Below, piece by piece: positions 25,405-36,260 of a DNA stretch of 64,000 nucleotides. The DNA comes from Aphelocoma coerulescens. Its lineage: Eukaryota > Chordata > Aves > Passeriformes > Corvidae. Within the stretch, counting starts at the first letter, position 1. Each line of letters begins with the position of its first letter. The notes beneath the pieces were generated by a model. That model saw only the letters and a list, made by a program, of their open reading frames with translations. It did no database searches and was not told where the DNA came from. Location: the NCBI RefSeq assembly GCF_041296385.1, contig NC_091022.1, forward strand, positions 23,269,967 to 23,333,966. The letters are read 5' to 3'. The translations under genes and the position numbers were made by a program.

Positions 25405-25500
25405 TCAATTTTGTTGTCGGCCTCAATCAAGAGGGAAGGAGATTCTCCAACAGCATCACCCCACTCCTCAGATGACATCCATCACTCAGACAGATACCAG
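25405..25500 (+). CDS. RNF220: RNF220 coding exon: sumoylation-type motif
   Basis: Exon of 96 nt (32 codons), phase 0 at both ends, between TCTCTTGCAG and CAG|GTAAGC. The product begins SILLSASIKREGDSP and ends DDIHHSDRYQ, a clear RNF220 match. Codons at 25426-25449 read IKREGDSP, which fits exactly the phosphorylation-dependent sumoylation pattern (hydrophobic-K-x-E-x-x-S-P); the candidate acceptor is the Lys at 25429 and the priming serine is at 25444. The region is Ser/His-rich and predicted disordered. Because both borders are phase 0 the exon could be skipped without frameshift. From memory the human protein has two extra residues just before the Asp-Asp, so a small indel is likely between lineages. 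Confidence 0.95.
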
Positions 25501-28500
25501 GTAAGCAGGTGGATGCTGTTGCTGGTCTCAGCCTTAGGCAGGGAGCCAGCTCACCCCAGTGCCCACAGCTCTCTCTGTGTGACAGCCTTGCTCTTGGCTA
25601 TGCATCGCTGCCCCAGTTCTCCTGCCAGCATCATGGGGACATGAGCGCTTGGCCCCTCACAGGACTGCAAAGGTGGCCTTTTGTCTGCAAAGTCCTCCTA
25701 GCTCTGACTAGAACCACTGTGGTATTTAAAAATGTTTTTAAATCTTTTTAGAGGTTTCTGTTGCATTATATTCACCATTTTGGTCTTATTTCCATGGCTG
25801 TGTTTGTCATTACCCACTCTGTGCTATTGAGAAACTTTCAGAGAAGTGACGTTTTTTACTCATGACTCCCACCCAAGCCAGAAATGAATTTGGACCATCC
25901 ACAGCCATGCCAGCCTGTTTTATAAAACACTCTCTGCCCAGAGGAGCAGCAGGTCTTGACTTGGGTGATGCAATGAGTAATGAGGGAGATGGAGCAAGAA
26001 ATGAAGAAAAGGGCAGCAGCTCAGGTACAGCTTGGCTAGTTGTAAGTCTGTATTTTTGGGGCAGGCCGGCATACTCGACTCCAACTCAACACACATCCAA
26101 ACTGTTTGGCTGCAAGCCTGTACTCAGCCACTGGCTTCAAGTAGGCTCTGAAAGGCAGCAGATAAATTAATATTGGTCATCAGCACAGACCCAAGCGTGC
26201 ATCCACCTGCTGTGTGGACAGGCTGGGTGGGCTGAGGCTGTACCAGCGTGGCAAACACCCATCACCCTCCATCCTGTGGTGGTCTGCAGCCATACCCTGT
26301 GCCCAGGGTCAGACAGGCACTCACATCTTCCTGCATCAGCCACTTTTCACACACCAAGTCTGTGTTTGGACCTGCAGAGAGAGGCTGATGACCAGTGCTG
26401 AGGCTCTTAACAGAGCAGACCCAGTTGCAACTTGTTTCCTGGAGATGGGTCCAGTTAGTAGCAGATTCATACATTTTTTGCCCATTATTCCATCCTCTGT
26501 CTTACTTATTGGTTATATTATCAACTGTGGATCGTATTCCCTTGTGGCTTTGAGTTGTAGCTTGGTGTCACATCATAGCTGCTTTACTGTCCCATGAAAA
26601 ATAAAACCTGGTGCAAAGTAAGAGAAGCAAAACCTTGCAGAAGATACAGAAATGCCTGTTTCAGGTAATCCTGCTCTCTTTCCTGCCTGTTTATTAAGAC
26701 TAATAAATAAATTACGTTCATTTCAAAAGGGCATGGAAGAGACTTTTGCCATGGCCCCCTTCATTGGAGAGCCCTCTCCCTTCCCACTCCGCCAGACATC
26801 AGTCTCTGTGAAATTGGTGGCCCCTTGCAGCCCTCTGTCCCTGTACATTTTTATTATGTCATACTCAAAGACAAATATTCTTAGCAGAAGCCCCTCTGTG
26901 TGCTGAGTCCAGCTACTCTCTAATGTGCTTTAAGTTTGTGAGCATATTTTATGGAGGGTTGCAGCCCTTAATGCAAATGTGTAATGGGAGCTGTAAGTCT
27001 GCACTGCAGGGAGAAAACACCTCTGGGGCCTGATTTTCATTTACGTTTGTGCTGGCTGCGTTATGCTGCGCTGGCAGTGTAAAGGGACCTCAGAGTGGGT
27101 GCCAGGGGTGTGTAAAGCCTCACTGTATTCTTAATAAAGCCACAATATGAACGAGAATTCAGTCTGCCTGCTTTACCAAGGGACATGCCCAGGAAGCAGA
27201 GCAGAAGATTCTCATGGTGGTGATTTTAAGGTCTGCAAAATTTAGCTTTCCATATGCAGAGGTGTGCTGGAATTATGACTATCCCTTGTGTTGTGATCTA
27301 ATGATTATACAGTGTATTAGTAACATGCTAGAACGTGAGTTATTGGCGTTTGGGTTTTCAGAATTCCTGTGGCTCTGTTTTCTTAGTCTTTGTGCTTATA
27401 TACCATGGGGATACTTAGGGAAGGAGATTTATGAATAGGAGTGCTACAGATATAGGGGCTGGCACAGCACTTGGGCTACTTGCTGCCTGCTGCATTGCTC
27501 CCCATGCTGAGAGGGAGCTCCAGCAAAGGCAGTGGAGTGGCTCCTGGATGTGGGGAGGAGGGATCCTCTTGCCTCCCCTGTGCCAAGCCTGGTTGCTGGA
27601 GTTTGATTACATGGACACTGATCAGACCGAGGTGGTGGCAGCCAATGGATTTGGTCAGTAGTGGCTGCTCCTCTTAAATACAATATGTTCTGTCAGACGG
27701 AGCTTCGAGTAAAAACAATGCCATTTTAGTTATATTTAGATAAAACCCTGAATAAAACCCAGTGGAGAAATCAACAGCAAATTAGAAGTGATACACCATA
27801 CTGCAAAGATGGCATTTCAGGCTTGAAGGGAGCCCACAGAATATTTGTGACTGAATAGCAAGTGTAGTGTGACTGAAAGCCTAATCCTTGTCTGGAGAAG
27901 GCTCACCTCCCTCCCCTGGAGCTCAGGTAAGTGTGCCTCCTGAAAAACAGCTCTATTCAGTGACAGGGTAAAGCCAACAGTCAGCAGCTTTGATTTTGTA
28001 AGTAAGCACATGTATGAAAATCCAGCTGCAGGTTCAGCAGGCAGACAGAGCTGGGATGTAGGAGAGTCAGGACTGTGCAAAGCTCACCAGCCAGCACCTG
28101 AACTGTCCAGTTGCCCATCATCATCTGGGCAGTGAAACCCTGATAAGGGGTTCTTTTGTTTTCCATCTGAAGAGGAAGCGACAGCCTGTCAGGTGCCAGA
28201 GAGGAGACCCAAAATTTAGGCTTGATTCCAGGAAACAAAGTCTGAGGAGTCTGCAGAGAGGGGAACAAATGCCCAATTTGTAGCCCCCAGCTCTGTCCCA
28301 GCCTCAGGCTGGTCTGCTGGGGCCATCCTCCACCACAGCTGCGCAGCAGATATGGGAGAGAAATCCATGAGACGGCTTTGACCTCCCAGGTTTGCTGAAA
28401 CGTGGAAAGGAGAAGAGGGAGGAGAGACTGGAAAGCGCAGGCTCTGCCTGTAGCCAAGGTGTCCCCATGGCAGGAGCCACTTCTGGGTAGGGCGGGCAGG

Positions 28501-28674
28501 TGTCAGAGCCCTGGAGCTGAGGTGGATGCCCAGCCTAGCCCCGGCAGCTGCAGACAGTGTCAGCAGCCAGGAAGGACAGGGCTCCACTTGCCCAGGGCTC
28601 CAATTCCACTGCCAGGGCAGGCCCTGAAGGCTCCATGGCAGGGCCATGGCTGGGCAGGGGCCAGGGAAAGGCCC

Positions 28675-29110
28675 GTTGGCCACCTGGTCTTATTGCCGCT
28701 GGACCCTGATTGGCCAACAGCCCTTCGTCCCCCAGCCCCTGACTGGGCAGAGGAAGTTGGATAGTGTCGCCCTGGTGCCTGATTGGCCACTGCCTTTGGG
28801 TTATTTTGGGGGCCAAGCCTCTGATTGGCCAGTGACGTGTGGCCTAAAGGGTGCTCAATCACTATTGGACAAGGAAAACTGCTTCCCAGTTGTTCCCAGG
28901 CTCTGATTGGCCAATCAACGTGCCTTTGGGGTCTGATTGATCATGGCCCCTTGGGTTCCAGTGGGTCCTGACTGCTGATTGATCAGGCACCCCGGGTCCC
29001 AGTACCCCCGATTTCTGATTGGTCAGGTACACAGGGTCCCAGTAGCCCCTGATTCCTGATTGGCCAGGTCGCCCGGGCTCCAGCCGTCCCGAGGCTCTGA
29101 TTGGCCGGGC
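28675..29110. repeat. Tandem array, about 41-bp unit, with inverted CCAAT boxes
   Basis: ATTGG (CCAAT on the minus strand) occurs at 28709, 28782, 28824, 28864, 28906, 29018, 29059 and 29100; degenerate copies (GTTGG, ACTGG, ATTGA, ATTGA) sit at 28675, 28742, 28936 and 28978. Most successive starts are 40-42 bases apart; the last six intervals are 30, 42, 40, 41 and 41 after 28906. Between boxes, units share a GGGTCCCAGT-like stretch. Seven copies read CTGATTGGYC, the full extended NF-Y consensus in reverse. At 28906-28915 the two orientations abut. This looks like a degenerate minisatellite that spread NF-Y sites upstream of the CpG-island promoter. Confidence 0.88.
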
Positions 29111-29198
29111 TCGCCTGGCGCTGCCGCCCCCTGTCGGTTGTCATGGGAACTGCCTAGTGAACTCTCACCCGCGCGCCGCGGGTCACATGACCGGGGCC

Positions 29199-29209
29199 AA
29201 CATGGCGGC
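29199..29209 (+). promoter_or_regulatory. YY1-type element overlapping an upstream ATG
   Basis: AACATGGCGGC matches the YY1 core (AAnATGGCGGC), in the orientation and setting typical of positions just downstream of a CpG-island start site. Its ATG also opens the upstream reading frame listed next. Confidence 0.6.
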
Positions 29210-29225
29210 GGCCGCCGGGGGCTGA
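29202..29225 (+). other. Upstream ORF in the short-isoform leader (7 codons)
   Basis: ATG at 29202 in strong context (A at -3, G at +4) reads MAAAAGG and stops at TGA 29223-29225, 81 bases before the presumed main ATG. If transcription begins upstream of 29202 this uORF would reduce or regulate initiation at 29307, whose context is weaker (G at -3, C at +4). Confidence 0.5.
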
Positions 29226-29306
29226 TCGGCGGCGCCCGCCGGGCCGCGCCGCATCCACCCGCATCCCGAGCCCGCCGCCCGCTGCCCGCCCGCGGCGCCC
29301 GCGGCT

Positions 29307-29351
29307 ATGCAGAGTGGCAAGAGGGGGCCCGGCGGCGGGGGCCGGGAAGAG
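29307..29351 (+). CDS. RNF220: Alternative first coding exon of a short RNF220 isoform
   Basis: ATG at 29307 opens 15 codons, MQSGKRGPGGGGREE, that end exactly in phase 0 at a GAG|GTGGGT donor (29352). The shared exon at 29507 also begins in phase 0, so the splice gives ...GREE-TFLRVR... with no frameshift. The exon lies inside the CpG island. The predicted protein keeps the basic patch, second zinc knuckle, acidic domain and downstream RING, but lacks the N-terminus, the first zinc knuckle and the sumoylation-type motif. The Gly-rich, low-complexity start has no domain. Expression is inferred from promoter features and perfect splice phase, not from transcripts. Confidence 0.75.
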
Positions 29352-29506
29352 GTGGGTGCTGCGGTGGGGGGGAGGCCCGCGGACGGTGCGTTGTCCCGGG
29401 GATGCGCGGGGAGTGGGGGGACCGGGCCGGGCCTTGTGTACGGGCGGGGGGCGAGATGTTTACATCCGCGTCCTGACGCTTCTTCCCTCCTGTTTCCCCT
29501 CTGCAG
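29352..29506 (+). other. RNF220: Short G-rich intron of the internal-promoter transcript
   Basis: A 155-nt intron between the alternative first exon and the shared exon. It contains a clear G-quadruplex pattern at 29398-29426 (runs of 4, 4, 6 and 3 G with loops of 6, 3 and 3). The acceptor tract CCTCCTGTTTCCCCTCTGCAG serves both the long and short transcripts. Confidence 0.7.
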
Positions 29507-29549
29507 ACCTTCCTGCGGGTGCGAGCGAACCGGCAGACCCGGCTGAACG
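29507..29549 (+). CDS. RNF220: RNF220 coding exon, 43 nt, shared by long and short isoforms
   Basis: Between a strong CTCTGCAG acceptor and a G|GTGAGT donor at 29550. It reads TFLRVRANRQTRLN plus the first base of an alanine codon finished at 36983. This Arg-rich segment is an almost invariant part of RNF220 and begins the region that continues into the basic patch of the next exon. It sits in the CpG island, so its codons are GC-rich (CTG, CGG, GTG), unlike the later exons. It joins in phase both to 25500 and to the alternative first exon at 29351. Confidence 0.95.
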
Positions 29550-32500
29550 GTGAGTGCGGCCCCCACCGCGCCTGCCCCTCCGAAGTTTCCAGAGTTGGGC
29601 CGAGTTGTGTGACACTCTCACGCCCCCCACCGCAGGCCGGGAGCCGCCAGCAGCCTCGCCGGGGCCTCGACGTGCGGGGGGCGCAGGGGGCATGGGGGTG
29701 AAGCCCTCCACGCTCATCCCCGGCTCCCCAGGGAAGCGGCTCCCACCGCCCGGATCCCCCCAGCCGGTATAAAACGGGCCCCGAAAGCCGTGTTTTCCTG
29801 CGTGGGGCCCAGCTGCTGAGCTTTCACAGCTCTCATGGCTGAATCTTGCAGTAAACTTTTAAGAAGCCTGACCATCGTCTGACGTCATGGTTTGTTTTGT
29901 TTGGGGTTTTTTCTCTCAAACCCACGGATGCTGGGATGGTACTTCTATTCTTGTATGTTTGACTGCTCCTAACAAGTAAACAACTGTTTTTAGTGGACAG
30001 TGGTCTGGTATTTAAAAAAACCAAATCAGAGGTCCATTTATTTCAGAGAGAGCCCATTTCTGTGCTTTGAAATTGGAAAGAAAAGCTGAAAGGAAACTTT
30101 TTTTATTAGAGCTGAAGAAGTTGGAACTTTTCTCAAAGTTCAGAGGTCAGAACTTACCGCGCACATAGTAACAATGTTCTGCTATCTGGTTTTGTACTGC
30201 TTGTAGCTACCTTAGTATGTAACATTTAGTCAGAATTTGGTTATTCAGGCTATCAGGAGTCTCATTAATCTCGAGCTTCTTTATGTGATAGTTCACAATA
30301 GCACCTCTGATGTTGCGCTGATGGAGTTTATTTAGAAGATCTACTGGAAAAAAAAAAGCAAAACCTTTAGATTATGCTGATAGCGAAAGAGTTTGCTTGA
30401 GTTTGAAGCTCTCCATGTTTAGTGTAGTCTTAAGCAAATAGAAGCTACTCACCCAGATCTTTGATGAGTTAGACATAGCTGAATTCAGAACTAGCCTCAG
30501 GATTTTTAAATATCAACATAGAAGGCCAAAAAACTGCGAACTCTTGAAAGTCTGTTAAGTTGTAGAACAAAGAGATGAGTTACCTTGCACCAGTTACAGG
30601 TAACTGCTGGCAGGTGCTCCCTCTGCACTCCAAGACGAGTGCAGAGAGCTGCCAGTGCTGGCTGGCAGACACAGAGACTTCAGATGGCTCAGATACACTG
30701 AGGTGCTGCTCTGTGGTGACTTGTTTTGTGTGACAGAGGTCTCTGGAGTCAAGGATGTCAAACTGTTCCTTTATCATAGTTGGATAGCTAGGGCTAAGTT
30801 CCCACTTTCCACCTTTTTTCAGGCCAACAATGTGCAGTCACCTTATTTTAATATTTTTTTAAGGTCTGAGCCAGACTTGTGAAATTCTTGGTGTTGTGGA
30901 GTCCTTCAGTATGAGAGGAAGCTCTTGATGAGAGCCTGCTCTGCTGAACTGGCTCAGTGGTGTTTTGTGCTTTTGTCTCTAACCTGAAGCAGGGCTGCAG
31001 CACAGTCTGTGATCTCCTCTTGGGAACTCCTCTTGGCCCCTCTTGTTGGATGTTTTTGTGAACCTGGGCTCATCTGAAGGGAGGCAGGTAGTTTTGTACA
31101 GCATTTGCATTGTTTTTGCTGGACATTTTACTCTTTTTGTATGTACCTTTTGGGGTGCAGCCATATTGCAAATGAAAGAACATATATACAGCCCTAATAA
31201 TGCTGGGGTTTCCTGTCCATTCTCTTCTTCGCCCTGAGATGAAGAGGGTCCAAGTGTTAGGGAGCTGGATGCAGAAATTCAGGTGAAGTGAAGTGCTTTG
31301 GGTCCCAAAGAAGGCCAGATTAGATCAGAACTGGTTCTTTCTGACGTTCGCTTTTTGTGACTGTTTTACTGCTGTTCCCAGAATATATCTGTAGTGATGC
31401 CTGGTCCAGTCTGCACCCAGCCACATGGTTGGGTGGATTCTACTGCTCCTTTCTCTGCATGTGTCTTTACATTTGTACTTCTGAACTCTGCCTGCTTTCT
31501 TGTTTCTTCCTCCACATTTGTTTGCAGTGAAATAACTTTGCGATATTTGTAAGCTTTGCCATATTATTGTTGAAGAATTATTTGAGCAGTATTGCTTTAG
31601 GTGGAGAATGCTGGAGTGCTTTAGGGGAAAAAAAATTCTATTTGGCTATATCATATTTTAATGAGCTTGTAATTGATCATGCAACTTTAGTTTCCTAATC
31701 TTGATTATTTTACACGAAGAGAAGTTGTGCAGGATTTGTCCAAAGACAGCTGGCTCTTTGTTTCATATTTTTATTGACACACTGCAGAAACTTAGGATAT
31801 GGCAAATGCAGTCTGTCAAAGAAAAATTTCGTTTGTTTTGATTATGTTTTACATGTACTTTTCAATATTGTTGTAACCAGTTTATCTTGGTATTTCTGTC
31901 AAGCTTTTACCAGCTGAGTTCCAGAAGCACTTACCATAAAAAGGGCCCATGGTGTTTGCTCTTCTCCCACATTGTCCTTGACTCAAATCTTGGCTGCCCA
32001 GGCTGTTTGTGACTCAGTCTTGTTTGGACCTTGCTGTTTTCCATCCTGTTGTGTTCATTTGGAAATGTGCAAAAGGAGCTAAGGGAAGACAGGGTAGAGA
32101 GGAAATCTCTTCTGTGGGCTGCTGTTGGCCTGGCCACAATGTGATTAAGTCCTAATAGTTACATGGTTCACATGTACCTGACGGGCCAGAATTTTACTTC
32201 TGTGAGTCAAACCTGTGACTTAAATTGAGCTGTAAGTAAGACACATGCATTTTCAAGCTCTGGAGCAGGAGATTAATGTTCTGTCTGTTAGGCTCTTGGT
32301 TGAGTGTTTGTATCCCAACTTCCCTGTCAGCCTCAGTGAGTTAATCCTGCACCTCTCACCTGTACTAAACTCACTTTTTCCAGAGGTTGTGTCCTTGTGA
32401 ACCCAGGAGTATGAGGTGCTGATTCCTGGTGAACCTGTGTGACAAAGGAGGCATTTCTTTCATTTGCCTTATTTGCACTGTTGCCAAACTGGAAAGTTTA

Positions 32501-34060
32501 AGCCACCCTGTAAATTGATGCTTGTGGAGTTTAGCAGTGCAGAGCAGGTTAGGTAGTCATTCAAAATTAGAGGCACAAAGTTTGGGTTAGTGTATCAGAA
32601 CATGGGTTAAGTAGGTGCCAACCCCAGAGAGTAGCGTCAGATTGAAGGTTGCTGGAAATCATCTATGTGGAACTTTGGCCATGCAAATCTGAGAACTGCA
32701 CTGAGACCCTTTTGTGAATCTGGCCTTTAATGTTCTTTCTCGGGCAGATGAGCAGCAAATTGTACTTAAGGTCTGAAACAGATTTCTTCTTGACGACCTG
32801 TTTTCTTGCTTTTGCTTATTCTTGAGATGGCTTTTTGTGCTCTGCCACTGCTGCCTTTTGTTCCCTTGCATCAGATGCTCTGGATGAGTTGATGATTCAC
32901 AAAAGCTTTTTGTGATAGGCCTAACAAAAGTAGATATAAACACTCTTCAGGATTCTTCTCGAAGAGAGCAGGTGCTAGCTCTTGTGCTTGAACATCTTTG
33001 ACTCAAATTTAGGGTTATTTCCAAAGTTGGCATTCTCAGGTGAGTTGTGAAATAGGTCCTTACAAAGCTCCTTTTGCACCTCTCTGAGAAGCTGATTCCA
33101 GTTTTGGTGGTGACCCTAAGCCTGTCTCTCCAAACAGACCGTGCAGTTTGTTCAGCTACCACCACCATGTTCTGTGCTTTTGTAGCTGATGGGTGGGGGA
33201 GGAATAAAGCTGGATGATTTTTACTGGAAAGGAGACAAAAATGTTTCCACTTAACATGACTGGCCTGCCATTGCAGGAGCTGATAATGATGTCTGCATAG
33301 GACTCAGGGGACCACTCAAACTGGTGGAGGGAATCATAAGAGATATTGCTAGTAACTTAATCATGTCCTTTGATGCTGCAGGAGAGGTTGGTGCAGTGTC
33401 CATTGCTAGATGCTGCATAAGAGCACTTCTGAGGTAATTAGTGCCCTGTCCTGAAGGTGAATTTTTGCTTGGGGAAGGGAGTACCAGTGAAAACTAAAAT
33501 CCATTAGCTTTTCTCCCAGGAAGTTTGGCTGAACTAGAGAGTAACACGATCTTTTGGCATTAATAAGGTTCAGCCTTGATGGGGAGAGCCTATTGTTAGA
33601 AAAGATCCTTGGTCTCTTCTGCCAGTAAGGCAGCAGCAGTGGGTTGGCTCTTTCTCTCTGCACGTGTGGGAAGGCAGGGACCAGTGTGCCCTCAGCAGCA
33701 GAGGCTTTGTCAAGTGCAGTTTGGCTCCTTCTCTAGTGCAAGCAGCCTTTAACCTTCCATAGCCCCATATTAGGGAACTACATACCAAGGAAGGGAAGAG
33801 GAATTCCCCTAGCCAGCACAGCTCCTAGGTTAAGTCAGAGACCGTAACTCAGACTCTCAGTCCTTGCAGAGTGTCCCAATTCTTGCTCACCTCCATGTGC
33901 TACTTTCTCATTCATCTGCTGTGGGGACTTAAACTCCCTGGGTGCCTGATGGTTTCATGTAATCTTGAAGGAGAACATGCACTTGCAGCAGGAGCAGTGT
34001 GTAGGGTAATGTACATCCTTAAAAGTGAGGCCTCAGAGGTGCTGGAAGCCCTCTGATAGC

Positions 34061-34380
34061 CTAATAATAATTATTAATGCTAATAATAATTAGTGAACTC
34101 CTCACCTCCTGGCAGAAGGTTGGAATAATAACTATGGAGTCTTTGTTCAGTCAGAGGTAAGAATGGGTCAGGCTTGTGCAAAAACCTCCTTCCCTGAGTT
34201 CTGTCCTCTTTGTACTCCAGTCCTCAACTGGCTGCATTTTTATCTTCCTGAACTACGGGAGGGAATGACTTTTTCTTTTTTTTTCCCCTTCTCCCATGCT
34301 CTCTCGAAAGGAGAGAGGGGGAGAGGGATTAGTGAGCTAATTAGAAATGATCGCATCTATCAACACTAATTAGCAATCCT
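34061..34380. promoter_or_regulatory. Homeodomain-motif cluster, candidate enhancer
   Basis: CTAATAATAATTA occurs twice as an exact direct repeat (34061-34073 and 34080-34092), and the palindrome CTAATTAG occurs twice (34337-34344 and 34366-34373, 29 bases start to start). All carry the TAAT/TAATTA core bound by paired and Antennapedia-class homeodomains. A CpG-richer block with no long frame follows at 34430-34640. Enhancer function is inference. Confidence 0.5.
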
Positions 34381-36039
34381 GTGGTCTCACTTGCGTGTTC
34401 TTTTGAGCTGCTCCCCTTCGGGACAGCACCACAATCAGCCCCTGCCTTTGGGGCCGCTCCGTCCCTGCCGCGCTGATTGGAAGTGATGGCCGGGCTGCGT
34501 GCGTCGGGCAGGGACAGCGCCGCTCGGATGTGCTTTCCAGGCTGCTCCTTTTCCATTCCTCCTGTCACCAGGGGCACCCTTGGCCTCCATGGGCACGACG
34601 CTGCCGCTGCTAATGACCACAGAATGAAAATGGCAGGGGGATTTGTTTTCAACACCTCTTTCCTCCAGTGGCTTTTTCACTTGTGGCACCGCAGCTCAAA
34701 GGGCTGCTTCTCTGTGGAGCTAAATGAGCCAAGATTGGGGCTGGCTGCTGGGTCTGGTATAGAGCTGGAGCAGAGTGAGGTTCTCTTCCCAGCTCTGCAC
34801 AAGCATTTCAACAGCAGATCAGGTGCTTGTTCTGGCAAAATAGTCCCAAGATTTTATTAGAAGACCCAAAATAAGTTGTCTTGCTTTTGTCACTGCTACA
34901 GTGCATGGACTGGGGGTTGGCAGTAAAAAGCCCCTAAAAATACTATCAAATTCACTAGGCAGACTGCTTTAACTGAATTGTGTGGCCATGGGGAGTCCTA
35001 CCAGAATAATTAAACTGCTCCTTCCCTGCGTTTCCCTGTTAAAAACATGATGAGGTGAGAGAAATTTGTGTCTGCAATCAGGATAGAGAAGGCTTTGTTT
35101 CTGTGTTTCTCTCCAGCTTGGTGTTTGCTGAGGAACGCTCAAGTCTGATTCCAGCCTCCTTCACATTTGTGCTGGCTCTACAGAGCTAGTGAGGCAAGGA
35201 AAGAGCATCTTAAACTTACATGAAAGAGCCATGCTGAGGGATAGAGGCATGCACTAAAACAGAACTTCAGAAATCTCTTGCGCACTGAAGTACAAGCCAG
35301 AAAGAGCGTGGGTTAACTCTGCGTAAAAGAGAGGGTTGTGGAGCTTCAGTAAATAAAACTTAGACAAACTATGAAAGTTGTGTGTGTTAACTTGAGAGTC
35401 TCTGTTGTTCAAAGTGCCAGATATCAAAAACATTCTTGTTTTGGTTTCTAGTTGCTTTCTCTTATTTTAGGAATGTCACATTTATAGAATCCTTTCCAGG
35501 ATCTGAGGAATGGAGATTTATTTTTCAGGAAGTTTTTGCACTTACGTATTTCAGTGAGGAAAAACAATGCCCAGGGAATAATTTGAAGCTTTCTTAGTGC
35601 TGGAGCATGAGAGAGCATAGGGGATGATAAATACTCCTAGTTCCAGATTGTGGGAAAATACATCTTAACCCAGAGAGTCCTGAGTCCAGGGAAGCCAGCA
35701 AGAAAGTCTTGAAGGAGGCCTTTCCGGTCTGTGTTGATGTGTTCAGCTGAAACTTTATAATTCTCTTGATGTGTGTGCTCTAAACAGATGCTCTTTAGAA
35801 AACAATTGACAGAAACTTTCCTGTGCACTGATCCTTCTCATCCTGGCATTCCAGCAGCTTTCTCTGACTCGTTGGCTGCAGGGAGCTGTTGATCCCACAG
35901 TGTTCAGGCATGAAGGCTTTCAGAGCATGCTGCAGTGCTCACAATGTCAGTAACGATTTCTGGCTAACACAGCTTTTTGGTGGTGTCATCTCACATTATC
36001 ACATGGGCTTTCCTTGGGCTTTTTGTCGTCTCTCATTCA

Positions 36040-36260
36040 GAATTTTGACCTTCCTTATTAATTAAACAGTGACTTTCCTGCAGCCAGTGATTGAGTTATT
36101 CAGTAATACCTGCCTAAAGCCATCATAATAAAAGACAGAAGTTCTTTTTAATGCAAATTATTTGGTTCCAGATGTTTTGATCACATTAAATGATGGCTCA
36201 AATTAACCAGCTATTGGATTAAGCAACAGGCTACCTTGGCTGCTTTTTCTAATCATCGTG
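36040..36260. promoter_or_regulatory. Candidate conserved element with POU octamer
   Basis: Contains TTATTAATTAAACAG, a perfect octamer ATGCAAAT at 36151-36158 merging into AATTATTTGG, and TTTTCTAATCATCGTG downstream. AT-rich, no open frame, 720 bases before the next exon. Resembles a neural-type enhancer; untested. Confidence 0.4.

Larger units (their letters stand above)
25501..29506 (+). other. RNF220: RNF220 intron, 4.0 kb, containing an internal promoter
   Basis: Intron of the long transcript from GTAAGC at 25501 to CTGCAG at 29501-29506. The first 3 kb is ordinary intron with one AT-rich island at about 26900-27150 that includes a perfect octamer ATGCAAAT (26971-26978). The last kilobase is very different: a CCAAT-box tandem array, a CpG island and an alternative first exon, annotated separately. 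Confidence 0.85.
29085..29700. promoter_or_regulatory. RNF220: CpG-island internal promoter of RNF220
   Basis: A sharp rise in G+C and CpG, including strings such as CCGCGCGCCGCGGG, marks a CpG island of about 0.6 kb, the densest in the window. It follows the CCAAT array and has no TATA box. A near-palindromic GGTCACATGACC (29181-29192, E-box/M-box type) and AACATGGCGGC (29199-29209, a YY1-type element usually close to start sites) point to transcription starting around 29150-29210 on the plus strand. It feeds the short first exon ending at 29351. The exact start site cannot be read from sequence; bidirectional activity is possible. Confidence 0.8.
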
